Of a stretch of DNA of 64,000 bases, positions 37,115 to 44,948 are shown one piece after another (positions within the stretch are counted from its first letter, which is position 1; each line of letters begins with the position of its first letter). The notes under the pieces are model-generated. The model saw only the letters and a program-made list of their open reading frames with translations. It had not been told where the DNA came from and made no database searches. The stretch covers positions 62,001-126,000 of the forward strand of contig CACYQB010000002.1 in the NCBI GenBank assembly GCA_902776435.1. The letters are read 5' to 3'. Source of the DNA: an uncultured Bacteroidales bacterium (GTDB lineage: Bacteria; Bacteroidota; Bacteroidia; Bacteroidales; Muribaculaceae). Position numbers and translations under genes: made by a program.

Positions 37115-38251
37115 ATGAAAAAGATGATTCTTTTCGCCGCTGCCATCATGATGGCGTTCGGCGCATCGGCTCAGATGAGCCTCGTGAAAGACCTCGCCAA
37201 GAAGGCTGGTTCGGGCAACCCTCAAGATCTGATGGAGGTGCTTCAGAACATTGAGCCTGCTTTCACCAACCCTGAGAGTGCCAACGACGTGCTCACTTGG
37301 GTCACCGCAGGTAAGGCAGCTTTTGCTCTGTATGATGAGCTCTACAAGATGAAACTCATGCAGCAGCCCGTTGATGACACCATGATGAACCAGGTGCTCA
37401 GTGGTGCTTATGAGTATTACATGAAGGCTCTGCCTCTGGACAGTATCGTCGAGATGGACAAGAAAACCGGTATGCCCAAGCTGAACAGTGACGGCACCAA
37501 GAAGGTGAAGACCAAATACAGCAAGGACATCATCGGTGCGCTCACCTCACACATGGGTGACATTGCCAATGCCGGTAACGTTTATCTGCAGAACAGCGAT
37601 TGGAACAATGCTGCTGACGCTTTTGGCAACTATGCCGATCTCGCTGTATCTGATTTCGCTGTTAAGAATGGCGTTGCTGCTCCCGATAGCACACTGGCTC
37701 AAGTGCGTTTCTTCCAGGCTTACTCACAGTATCAGGTTCAGAAGTTTGCCGAGGCTTACGACAACTTCACCAAGGCCCGCAAACTGGGTTACACCGACAA
37801 TAACATCGTGGACTTCCAGACTTCTTCACTGGCCAACATGGTACAGGGCATGCTTGACAAGAATGAGTATGACAAGGCCAACAACTTTATCGACAACGCT
37901 CTGAAGGGTGATCCCATGAACGGTACCCTCCATGACATCAAGGGCTTCACTGTTGAGCTGATGAATGGTGTTGATGCTGCTTTGCCCTTCTATCGCAAGG
38001 CAACCGAGGTTGATCCCGACTATGCTAACGGATTCTTTGATGTTGGTCGTTGCCTCTACCTGCAGGCCCAGAAGATTATCGATGATAATCCCAATGCCAC
38101 CAACAAGGAACTCGTTCCCAAGATCAAACCGATCTATGACGAGGCTATTCCTTTCTTGCAGAAGGCTGCTGCCCTTAACCCCGATGACACCAAGGCTAAG
38201 AACGTCCTTGATGATATCCTCTACAAATTTGAGGTGATGGGCGTGAAGTAA
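37115..38251 (+). CDS. Secreted tetratricopeptide-repeat protein (copy 1 of a paralogous pair)
   Basis: The 378-residue protein has a signal peptide (MKKMILFAAAIMMAFGASAQ) and is otherwise alpha-helical with TPR-like units. Recognisable ones are FFQAYSQYQVQKFAEAYDNFTKARKLG, DKANNFIDNALKGDPMNGTLHDIKG and DAALPFYRKATEVDPDYANGFFDVG. TPR proteins scaffold protein complexes; this one would sit in the periplasm or outer envelope. It shares TWxxA/VKTKYSKDIIG and the overall repeat order with the next gene. It begins 22 bp after gyrA. The ATG at 37115 opens the signal peptide; the one at 37103 only adds four residues. The function is unknown. Confidence 0.85.
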   Translation: MKKMILFAAAIMMAFGASAQMSLVKDLAKKAGSGNPQDLMEVLQNIEPAFTNPESANDVLTWVTAGKAAFALYDELYKMKLMQQPVDDTMMNQVLSGAYEYYMKALPLDSIVEMDKKTGMPKLNSDGTKKVKTKYSKDIIGALTSHMGDIANAGNVYLQNSDWNNAADAFGNYADLAVSDFAVKNGVAAPDSTLAQVRFFQAYSQYQVQKFAEAYDNFTKARKLGYTDNNIVDFQTSSLANMVQGMLDKNEYDKANNFIDNALKGDPMNGTLHDIKGFTVELMNGVDAALPFYRKATEVDPDYANGFFDVGRCLYLQAQKIIDDNPNATNKELVPKIKPIYDEAIPFLQKAAALNPDDTKAKNVLDDILYKFEVMGVK

Positions 38252-38274
38252 TACGGTATTAATCATAAACTATA

Positions 38275-38301
38275 AGGCGGTGGGGCATTGCTTCACCGCC
38301 T
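38275..38301 (+). terminator. Hairpin after TPR gene 1
   Basis: AGGCGGTG (38275-38282) pairs with CACCGCCT (38294-38301). The following TGTTTGTT is only weakly T-rich. Confidence 0.65.
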
Positions 38302-38327
38302 GTTTGTTGGGAAGAGAATGGTAAGAA

Positions 38328-38359
38328 TTTGCAGGGGATGTGAAAAAAGAGTAATTTTG
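38328..38359 (+). promoter_or_regulatory. Promoter of TPR gene 2
   Basis: TTTG (38328-38331), 20 nt and TAATTTTG (38352-38359) match the consensus. Downstream, AGGAG (38373-38377) stands 8 nt before a GTG start, one of the few Shine-Dalgarno-like sites in this window. Confidence 0.75.
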
Positions 38360-38385
38360 CAGCGGTTTTAATAGGAGAGACTATT

Positions 38386-39627
38386 GTGAAAAAGAACATA
38401 TTACTATTAACTGCGGCATTAATAGCGTCATTGACTGTGTCCGGTCAGCATCTGCTTGTTGACCAGACCAAAAAGATGATCAGTGGACTCACGATGACCG
38501 TGGACAGTTATGAGAAAGCGTTCAACAAGTTGAAGCCTGCGTTGACCAACGACGAGACGCGCAACCGTGCCGAGACTTGGGCGCTTGCCAACCGCATCAA
38601 GGTTGAACAGTATGACAAGTACATGGATAACCGCCGTGTGGGCAAGAAAATGGATGTCAAAGCAATGGGACATACGCTTATCGACGCCTATGACTATAGC
38701 CTGATTGCTCTCAAACTCGATACCATTCGCGTCTTGGACAAGAAGGGGAATCCCGCCATTGACAAGAAAACCCGCAAGCAGCAAGTCAAGACCAAGTACA
38801 GCAAGGAAGTCGTGAACCGCCTGGTGGAGCATCATGATGACTACCGCCTCGTGGGCAGCGAGTTATATAATGTCAAGGATTGGGATGGCGCTTACAAGGC
38901 TTGGGACTACTACTGCCAGATGGCTGCCCGTACGGATGACCCTCGCTGGATCAAGCCTGACAGTCTTGTGGCCGAAGCGCGTTACTATCAAGGCATCGCC
39001 TCCTGGCAGAAAGGTGATACCATCGATGCCGTTCGGTTGTTCAGTGTCGCCCGCCATTCGGGATATAACCACAAGGAGGCATATGATTATGCACTCGTCT
39101 GCCTCAGCGACATGGGTAATGATGCTGAGGTGGTGAAACTTGCATGGGATGCTTTTCTTAAATTTGGTGTCTCTGATCCCCAGTATATCCGTATCCTCAT
39201 CAACGACTTCGTCAGCCGTGAGGATTATACAGGAGCCAACGACTTGATTGACGACGCAATGGCAGCTAATCCCGATGATGATGAACTGTATAACCTTAAG
39301 GGGCTGGTTATCGAAAGCTATCAGAACATCTATGATGCTTTTCCTTACTACCAGCGTTGCATCGAGCTCAACGACAGCAATGCCAATGGTCTGTTCAATG
39401 CGGGACGATTCTTCTACAACAAGGCAATGGAAACCCGCCAAAACAGCCACCTCTATGGCAAGAAATTAGCCGATCTTGTCAACCCCATCTATCGTGAGGC
39501 CCTGCCTTATTTCGAGAAATCTTACGCCATCAACCCCCGCAACACAGAACTGGTAAATGCCTTGCGCGACATCTACTATAAACTGGGCGAAGCCGACAAA
39601 CTACAATCCATAGAATCCGCCCAATAA
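38386..39627 (+). CDS. Secreted tetratricopeptide-repeat protein (copy 2 of a paralogous pair)
   Basis: This 413-residue protein starts at GTG with a Shine-Dalgarno-like AGGAG 8 nt upstream. A signal peptide (KKNILLLTAALIASLTVSGQ) is followed by an N-terminal region parallel to the preceding protein (LKPALTNDETRNRAETWALANR; QVKTKYSKEVVNRL) and TPR-like helical repeats (EARYYQGIASWQKGDTIDAVRLFSVARHSGY; GANDLIDDAMAANPDDDELYNLKGL). The pair probably arose by tandem duplication and has diverged strongly. Unlike copy 1 it has its own promoter. It ends before a strong hairpin shared with the convergent lpx operon. Its role is unknown; periplasmic scaffolding is a guess. Confidence 0.83.
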   Translation: MKKNILLLTAALIASLTVSGQHLLVDQTKKMISGLTMTVDSYEKAFNKLKPALTNDETRNRAETWALANRIKVEQYDKYMDNRRVGKKMDVKAMGHTLIDAYDYSLIALKLDTIRVLDKKGNPAIDKKTRKQQVKTKYSKEVVNRLVEHHDDYRLVGSELYNVKDWDGAYKAWDYYCQMAARTDDPRWIKPDSLVAEARYYQGIASWQKGDTIDAVRLFSVARHSGYNHKEAYDYALVCLSDMGNDAEVVKLAWDAFLKFGVSDPQYIRILINDFVSREDYTGANDLIDDAMAANPDDDELYNLKGLVIESYQNIYDAFPYYQRCIELNDSNANGLFNAGRFFYNKAMETRQNSHLYGKKLADLVNPIYREALPYFEKSYAINPRNTELVNALRDIYYKLGEADKLQSIESAQ

Positions 39628-39646
39628 TACATTTATTAAAAAAACA

Positions 39647-39689
39647 ACTAGCCCTATGTTTGACTATGAGGAGCAAACATAGGGCTAGT
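39647..39689. terminator. Bidirectional terminator between TPR gene 2 and lpxA
   Basis: A perfect 16-bp stem, ACTAGCCCTATGTTTG (39647-39662) with CAAACATAGGGCTAGT (39674-39689). On the minus strand it is followed by a T-rich run (plus-strand A run before 39645), so it best serves lpxA. On the plus strand only CTTATTGT follows. Confidence 0.85.
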
Positions 39690-39729
39690 CTTATTGTATT
39701 CTGTGTAATCTGAAAACCGAATGAGGGAA

Positions 39730-40503
39730 TTACGGCTTGCGGACGATACCGCGCTTGCTGGCACGCACGAAATTGATAATGATGTCTCGCTCAGGGCTTG
39801 CCGGCAGTTTTTCAGCCTCGGCCAGCGACTGGGTGACATTCAGCCCTGAATCGTAGATAGTGCGGTAAACGTCGGCAATGGCGTCTATCTGTTCGCTGGT
39901 GTATCCACGACGATGCAGGCCCACCTTGTTCACGCCTTCATAGGCGATGGGGTAGCGTGCAGCCATACAATAGGGCGGGATGTCCTTGTTGACAAGTGCT
40001 CCACCTTGAATCATGACGTGGCAACCGATCAAGGTGAATTGATGCACGAGTGCTCCACCGCCAATAATTGCCCAATCACCGGCTTCAACCTCACCGGCAA
40101 GTTGCGAAGCATTTGACATGATGACGTGGTCACCTACGATGCAGTCATGAGCCACATGGCAGTAAGCCATAATCAGGCAGTTGTTGCCCACGACGGTTTT
40201 GCCCTTGGAAGCAGTGCCACGGTGAATGGTGACGAACTCACGGATAACCGTGTTGTCTCCGATAATAGCCAGCGTGTCCTCGCCTTGGAACTTGAGGTCC
40301 TGGGGAATGTCGCCGACAACAGCATTGGAGTGAATGTGGCAGTTCTTGCCGATGCGTGCGCCACTGCGCACGACTGCGCCACTGTCTATGATGGTGCCGT
40401 CACCAATCTCTACGTTGGCGTCAATGGTCACAAAAGGACCTATTTTAACGTCTTTCCCGATTTTTGCGTCAGGGTGAACTACGGCATACTGATGAATGTT
40501 CAT
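39730..40503 (-). CDS. lpxA: UDP-N-acetylglucosamine acyltransferase LpxA
   Basis: This 257-residue enzyme adds the first acyl chain to UDP-GlcNAc in lipid A synthesis. The left-handed beta-helix of hexapeptide repeats fills residues 1-190 (PDAKIGKDVKIGPFVTIDANVEIGDGTIID and on). The catalytic histidine is in AYCHVAHDC (H119). The C-terminal helical domain starts near GVNKVGLHRRGYTSEQI, as in other LpxA proteins. It is the last gene of the minus-strand operon lpxD, lpxC-fabZ, lpxA, 21 bp after lpxC-fabZ. Confidence 0.96.
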   Translation of the reverse strand: MNIHQYAVVHPDAKIGKDVKIGPFVTIDANVEIGDGTIIDSGAVVRSGARIGKNCHIHSNAVVGDIPQDLKFQGEDTLAIIGDNTVIREFVTIHRGTASKGKTVVGNNCLIMAYCHVAHDCIVGDHVIMSNASQLAGEVEAGDWAIIGGGALVHQFTLIGCHVMIQGGALVNKDIPPYCMAARYPIAYEGVNKVGLHRRGYTSEQIDAIADVYRTIYDSGLNVTQSLAEAEKLPASPERDIIINFVRASKRGIVRKP

Positions 40504-40524
40504 TATTGTGTTTTGATTATAGTG

Positions 40525-41919
40525 TTATTCGGGATTCTTTACGATTTGTGCCATGAACTCGGCCTCGGTGACAATCTTCTCGCCCACAAAGGCGTAACCC
40601 TTCATGATGGCAGTACCGCGGCGGATGGGCGTCATCAGCGACAGGTGGAAGATGAGCGTGTCGCCAGGGACAACCTTGTGACGGAACTTGACGTTATCAA
40701 TCTTGAGGAAGTAGGTAGAGTAATTCTCGGGATCATCCACACTGCTCAGCACGAGGATGCCACCCACTTGTGCCATCGCCTCGACTTGCAGAACGCCAGG
40801 CATGATGGGCTCATTAGGAAAATGGCCCTGGAAGAATGGTTCGTTGGCTGTTACGTTCTTGATGCCCACGATGTGCTTCTTGCCCTTCTCGATAATCTTG
40901 TCAACGAGGAGCATGGGGTAGCGGTGAGGCAACATGGAGCGAATCTGGTTGATATCGTAGAGCGGTTCCTTGTTCGGGTCATAGATAGGGGCCTGAACAT
41001 TCTGGTAACGCAACTCCTGACGTATCTTCTTGGACAGTTGGGTGTTGATGGTGTGACCGGGGCGAGTGGCAACGATACGTCCCTTCAAGGGGCGGCCGAT
41101 CAGTGCCAGGTCTCCCATGACGTCAAGCAATTTGTGACGGGCAGGTTCGTTCTTGAATGCCAAGGGCTTGTTGTTCAGGTAACCCAATTCATTGGCTGGC
41201 TTATGAGGCACTTTCATCACATCAGCCATGTGGTCCAGATCATCCTGCTTCATGGGTGAATCATAGATAACAATGGCGTTATCCAAGTCTCCGCCCTTAA
41301 TGAGGCCCAATTGGATGAGTGGCAATACCTCGCGCACGAAAACAAAGGTGCGGCTGGCAGCAATCTGGTTCTTGAACTGTCGGATGTCGGTCAACGAAGC
41401 AAACTGGTTGCCAAGCACTGGAGAATCAAACTCAATCATGCAGTCAATCGACAAATCATCGTCGGGGAGGACGATAAGCGATGAGCCCGTTTCTTTGTCA
41501 ACAACCTTGATGCGCTGTTTCACAACATAGAATTCCTTCTCGGCTTCCTGCTCAACGATGCCGGCTTTCTCAATCTCCTCACACCAGATGATGGCGCTAC
41601 CGTCAAGAATTGGCACCTCGCCACAATTCACTTCAATCAAGCAGTTGTCAATGCCCGCAGCATACAGGGCGGCAAGCGCATGCTCGATAGTGCTCACGCG
41701 CACTTCCTTGTTGCTCTTGCTGGCAATCACCGTGCCGCGCGTTGTCTCGATAACGTGCTCGGCAAGGGCTTGAATCGTGGGCTCTCCTTCCAAATCAATG
41801 CGCTTGAACACATAACCCGTGTTCACATCGGCAGGCTTGAAAGTTGCCGTCGACAGCTGTCCCGTGTGAAGTCCTTTGCCCGTCACCGTGAAGGCATTCT
41901 TCAATGTTGTCTGTTTCAT
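40525..41919 (-). CDS. lpxC-fabZ: Bifunctional LpxC deacetylase / FabZ dehydratase
   Basis: The 464-residue fusion joins two lipid A and fatty acid steps. Residues 1-305 are LpxC, the zinc UDP-3-O-acyl-GlcNAc deacetylase, with metal ligand H80 in STIEHALAAL, EVPILDGSA, and the HKLLDVMGD motif (H262, D266). Residues ~320-464 are FabZ, the hydroxyacyl-ACP dehydratase, with LPHRYPMLLVD, catalytic His in GHFPNEPIMPG (H366) and catalytic Glu in VEAMAQ (E380). The fusion is usual for Bacteroidetes. It sits between lpxD and lpxA and shares the lpxD promoter. Fusion of these two activities would tie lipid A output to acyl-ACP supply. Confidence 0.97.
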   Translation of the reverse strand: MKQTTLKNAFTVTGKGLHTGQLSTATFKPADVNTGYVFKRIDLEGEPTIQALAEHVIETTRGTVIASKSNKEVRVSTIEHALAALYAAGIDNCLIEVNCGEVPILDGSAIIWCEEIEKAGIVEQEAEKEFYVVKQRIKVVDKETGSSLIVLPDDDLSIDCMIEFDSPVLGNQFASLTDIRQFKNQIAASRTFVFVREVLPLIQLGLIKGGDLDNAIVIYDSPMKQDDLDHMADVMKVPHKPANELGYLNNKPLAFKNEPARHKLLDVMGDLALIGRPLKGRIVATRPGHTINTQLSKKIRQELRYQNVQAPIYDPNKEPLYDINQIRSMLPHRYPMLLVDKIIEKGKKHIVGIKNVTANEPFFQGHFPNEPIMPGVLQVEAMAQVGGILVLSSVDDPENYSTYFLKIDNVKFRHKVVPGDTLIFHLSLMTPIRRGTAIMKGYAFVGEKIVTEAEFMAQIVKNPE

Positions 41920-41955
41920 TATCTCGTTTGTCTTTACTTCGTTCTTGATAACCGA

Positions 41956-41972
41956 CCTAAAGCCTAAAGCCT
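41956..41972. repeat. Short heptamer repeat at the lpxD stop codon
   Basis: CCTAAAG-CCTAAAG-CCT gives just over two 7-bp units in the lpxD to lpxC gap, running into the lpxD stop. It resembles the other heptamer tracts but is short. Confidence 0.4.
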
Positions 41973-42990
41973 ACTGAATCTTCTTCTTCAGGTCCTTGAT
42001 GTCACTGTACATCTCTCCTAAGCGTTTCAGATAGACCGTTTGGCGGGCAAACTCCATCGCAGGTTGTACGGGAGCACCTAACCACTTGCCATTACTGCCG
42101 ATGCTGTTGTCAACGCCTGTCTGGGCACCGATGCCGTTCTTGTCACCGACGGTGATATGTCCGGCAAAACCGACTTGTCCACCGATCATGTTGTATTTAC
42201 CGATCTTGGTAGAACCGGCGACACCCACCTGGGCTGCCATGACAGTGCTTTCGCCCACCTCAACGTTATGGGCAATCTGGATCAGGTTATCGAGTTTAGC
42301 GCCTCTCTTGACCACGGTAGCACCCATGGTGGCTCGGTCAATCGTCGTGTTTGCGCCGATTTCCACGTCATCTTCGAGGATGACAATACCCACCTGGGAA
42401 ATCTTCTCATAGGTGCCGTCTTCCTTGGGTGCGAAGCCAAAGCCGTCACCACCGATGATGGCACCACCCTGCACAATGCAGCGGTTGCCGATGCGGCAGC
42501 CGTGGTAAATTTTCACACCAGGATACAGGATAACGTTGTCACCGAGGGTCACGCCATCACCCACATACACCTGCGGATAAATCTTGACGTTCTTACCGAT
42601 GGTGACACCGTCGCCAATATAAGCAAAAGCACCCACATACACGTCATCGGGCAGGGTAGTGCCTTGACCGACGTGGACGGGTTGCTCCACACCGCGTTTT
42701 TCAGGACGCTGGCTGTTGACAAAGTTCAGCAGGTCAGCGAGCGTCTTATAGGGATCATCTACACGAATCAATGTCGCTTTCACTTCTTGCTCGGCAACAA
42801 AATCCTTGCTCACAAGCACGGCAGATGCTTGAGTCGTGTAAATAAAATGCGTGTATTTGGGATTGGCCAGGAATGTCAAGCATCCAGGCGTAGCCTCTTC
42901 GATTTTAGCATAGTTGTTGATGACGGTCGTGGGGTCACCATCAACCGTACCGTTTACCATCGCTGCAAGTTGTTGTGCAGTAATCTCCAT
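41971..42990 (-). CDS. lpxD: UDP-3-O-acylglucosamine N-acyltransferase LpxD
   Basis: This 339-residue enzyme adds the second acyl chain to the lipid A precursor. The N-terminal uridine-binding domain spans about 1-100 ([42 protein letters not shown]). The hexapeptide beta-helix occupies about 105-305. The catalytic-type histidine lies in [13 protein letters not shown]-terminal helix closes the trimer. It is the first gene of the lpx operon, with a good promoter at 43035-43066. Confidence 0.96.
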   Translation of the reverse strand: MEITAQQLAAMVNGTVDGDPTTVINNYAKIEEATPGCLTFLANPKYTHFIYTTQASAVLVSKDFVAEQEVKATLIRVDDPYKTLADLLNFVNSQRPEKRGVEQPVHVGQGTTLPDDVYVGAFAYIGDGVTIGKNVKIYPQVYVGDGVTLGDNVILYPGVKIYHGCRIGNRCIVQGGAIIGGDGFGFAPKEDGTYEKISQVGIVILEDDVEIGANTTIDRATMGATVVKRGAKLDNLIQIAHNVEVGESTVMAAQVGVAGSTKIGKYNMIGGQVGFAGHITVGDKNGIGAQTGVDNSIGSNGKWLGAPVQPAMEFARQTVYLKRLGEMYSDIKDLKKKIQ

Positions 42991-43034
42991 GATGTAGCTA
43001 TATATTGACTAAACTGTTATTTCAAAATCGGCTG

Positions 43035-43066
43035 CAAAGGTACGAAAAATCAAGCAATAAGCCAAA
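43035..43066 (-). promoter_or_regulatory. Promoter of the lpxD-lpxC/fabZ-lpxA operon
   Basis: On the minus strand TTTG, 20 nt and TACCTTTG match the consensus. It lies right at the end of the thioredoxin gene (stop at 43068), so the -33 box abuts the upstream coding region. The leader is about 40 nt. Confidence 0.75.
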
Positions 43067-43067
43067 T

Positions 43068-43529
43068 TTAATTTGCACTGCGGGTGAGCAGTTCGGCAAT
43101 CTTGGCCTCAATGACGGGAGCCTCTTGATAACCCATAATGGATTGATACTCGCCTTTAGGCGTGACAAACAGCAGCATAGGAATGGCTTCGACATTGAAT
43201 TCCTGAGCCAATTCGGGTTCCTTGTCAACGTCAATGCGCTGAAAGATGACATCGCCCTTGTGTTTCTGTTCCAACTCATCCAGAATGGGGGCGAGTTCTT
43301 TGCAGGGGCCGCACCAGGTAGCGAAAAAATCAATAACCATGGGCTTGGAGCTCATGATAGTGGTTTGCTTGTTCCACTCGGTTTGACCCTCGTCTTCGGA
43401 ATTGGCGACGGGCATCTCACTCTTTACGGTCTCATTGCCATCAATAGCCTCATTGGCGTTCTGTTCACTCTTGCTGTTGCATGATACCAGCACTACGAGT
43501 GCTGCCATATAAATGAATAATTTCTTCAT
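43068..43529 (-). CDS. Thioredoxin-fold lipoprotein
   Basis: The 153-residue protein has a lipoprotein signal peptide (MKKLFIYMAALVVLVSC, Cys17). An acidic linker to about residue 50 follows, then a thioredoxin domain with the WCGPCK active site (C73 and C76) and the cis-proline loop EAIPMLLF. Lipidation would place it at the periplasmic face of the inner membrane or on the outer membrane, where it may reduce or rearrange disulfides. It is the last gene of the B3/B4, tsaC, thioredoxin series; spacing to tsaC is 32 bp. Its partner protein is unknown. Confidence 0.9.
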   Translation of the reverse strand: MKKLFIYMAALVVLVSCNSKSEQNANEAIDGNETVKSEMPVANSEDEGQTEWNKQTTIMSSKPMVIDFFATWCGPCKELAPILDELEQKHKGDVIFQRIDVDKEPELAQEFNVEAIPMLLFVTPKGEYQSIMGYQEAPVIEAKIAELLTRSAN

Positions 43530-43561
43530 CGTCTTGAATAATACTTTATTTTGTACTGTAA

Positions 43562-44167
43562 TTAACTAACAAGTTTCCCTTTTCCGACGCGGGTGATTTC
43601 GGGTTCGCCATTGGTGCAGTCCACAATGGTAGAGGGCAGCAACTGGCCACGGCCGGAGTCGATCACGATGTCGACCTGGGACTCGAAGGCTTCGGCCATT
43701 AAGCCGGGTTCGCAACGGTAATCCTCATCATCACCGGGAACCGATGTCGTCAGGATGGGACCTCCCAAAGTGCGCACGATAGCCAAGGCTACCTCGTTAT
43801 CGGGAATACGGATGCCCACTGTGCGGCGGCCCTTGAATGCCTTGGGCAACTTGGATAGGGCAGGGAAGATAAAGGTGAACGGGCCAGGCAGGTTTGACTT
43901 CATCATGCGGAATTGTGTGTTGTCAAACTTAGCGTACTGTGCCACCTGCGAAATGTCGTCACAGATGATGGACAGATTGGTCTTGGCTGACTTCATCAGT
44001 TTGATTGCACAAATGCGCTCAATGGCCTGATTGTTAAGCGCGTCACAGCCAAGCGCATAGACGGTGTCCGTCGGATAGATGATGAGACCGCCGTCCTTGA
44101 GCGTTCTGACCACCTGGTCAATGTGACGTTGATTGATGTTGTTTTCTAATATTTCGAGAATTTCCAT
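43562..44167 (-). CDS. tsaC: L-threonylcarbamoyladenylate synthase (TsaC/Sua5/YrdC family)
   Basis: The 201-residue protein carries the YrdC fold: DGGLIIYPTDTVYALGCDA near the N-terminus, KLMKSAKTNLSIICDD, NLPGPFTFIFPA, VGIRIPDNEVAL, and STIVDC at the end. It makes threonylcarbamoyl-AMP from threonine, bicarbonate and ATP for the t6A37 modification of ANN-decoding tRNAs. It is the short TsaC form without the C-terminal Sua5 domain. In other proteins the substrate loop often reads KxR; here it is KLMKSAK. It sits between a stand-alone B3/B4 editing-like gene and a thioredoxin lipoprotein. Confidence 0.92.
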   Translation of the reverse strand: MEILEILENNINQRHIDQVVRTLKDGGLIIYPTDTVYALGCDALNNQAIERICAIKLMKSAKTNLSIICDDISQVAQYAKFDNTQFRMMKSNLPGPFTFIFPALSKLPKAFKGRRTVGIRIPDNEVALAIVRTLGGPILTTSVPGDDEDYRCEPGLMAEAFESQVDIVIDSGRGQLLPSTIVDCTNGEPEITRVGKGKLVS

Positions 44168-44205
44168 ATTCAGTTATTTGTTAATATTAATACACGATTG
44201 AACTC

Positions 44206-44880
44206 CTATTGCCCAAAATCTACAACCTCGGTTTCCACATGGGTGGCACAGGCATATTTCTTCAAGAGGTCAGCCATCCAGTCCACGGCTTCCTTGATGG
44301 GCATTTCGGGAGCAAAGGCATTGATGTTGATTTGTGCCGTTACCGTATCCTCGGTGAACTTAGTCCGCTCCTCGTCACTCGTCGGGGTGGCAATGGGGCC
44401 AGCGGCATCACGGTAGACGGGCATTCCTTCGATGTTGAGAGGACCTCGCCCGATGCCATTAAACACGTCATCATGCCTGCCTACACTCATCGTCAACGTA
44501 TCGCCCACGATGCGGTCGCCGTCCAAGCCGCTGATGGCATAGCCGCTCTTGATAGACACTAGATTGACCACGTCGATGAGTGTTGTCAGACGGTAGATGC
44601 CCAACCCACGAATGAGTCGGCGGCACAGGGCCTCACTGGACACGCGGTAGCGGCTCGGGTCTTTCCCTAAAAACTTGTACAGGTGACGTGTGCCGGCAAT
44701 AGCGGGTCGCTGGTTGATTTCCAGCAGTTCGTAGCGTTGACGGATTTCCTCGGCAGCAGCCTCGATTTCAGCCCACAGTTCATCACTCGTCGGTCCGTTG
44801 ACGACCGTCGCGCGGATGAGTCCGATACAGCATTTCGGGCAAGCCTCGAGTATCCTCGGGTCTATTTTGACGTTAATCAT
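44206..44880 (-). CDS. Stand-alone B3/B4 domain protein (PheRS beta-like tRNA-editing fold)
   Basis: This 224-residue protein matches the B3/B4 domain found in phenylalanyl-tRNA synthetase beta subunits. The core pattern is TRHLYKFLGKDPSRYRVSSEALCRRLIRGLGIYRLTTLIDVVNLVSIKSGYAISGLD. In PheRS this fold hydrolyses mis-charged Tyr-tRNA(Phe). Free-standing versions are widespread and are thought to clear mis-acylated tRNAs or free amino acid adducts, but their substrates are mostly unknown. The pairing with tsaC, 38 bp downstream, is consistent with a tRNA quality role. It has a -7 box at 44905-44912 and shares its short control region with the divergent serine hydrolase gene. Confidence 0.85.
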   Translation of the reverse strand: MINVKIDPRILEACPKCCIGLIRATVVNGPTSDELWAEIEAAAEEIRQRYELLEINQRPAIAGTRHLYKFLGKDPSRYRVSSEALCRRLIRGLGIYRLTTLIDVVNLVSIKSGYAISGLDGDRIVGDTLTMSVGRHDDVFNGIGRGPLNIEGMPVYRDAAGPIATPTSDEERTKFTEDTVTAQININAFAPEMPIKEAVDWMADLLKKYACATHVETEVVDFGQ

Positions 44881-44904
44881 TGCTATCTATCTAAAAAATC
44901 GCTG

Positions 44905-44944
44905 CAAAGATACAACTTTATATCCAAAAAAGTCCCTATCTTTG
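44905..44944. promoter_or_regulatory. Back-to-back -7 boxes in a 68-bp divergent gap
   Basis: TATCTTTG on the minus strand (44905-44912) faces the B3/B4 gene, and TATCTTTG on the plus strand (44937-44944) faces the serine hydrolase gene. The plus-strand box ends 4 nt before the ATG, which predicts a leaderless mRNA. The -33 elements are poor. Confidence 0.65.
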
Positions 44945-44948
44945 CCGC

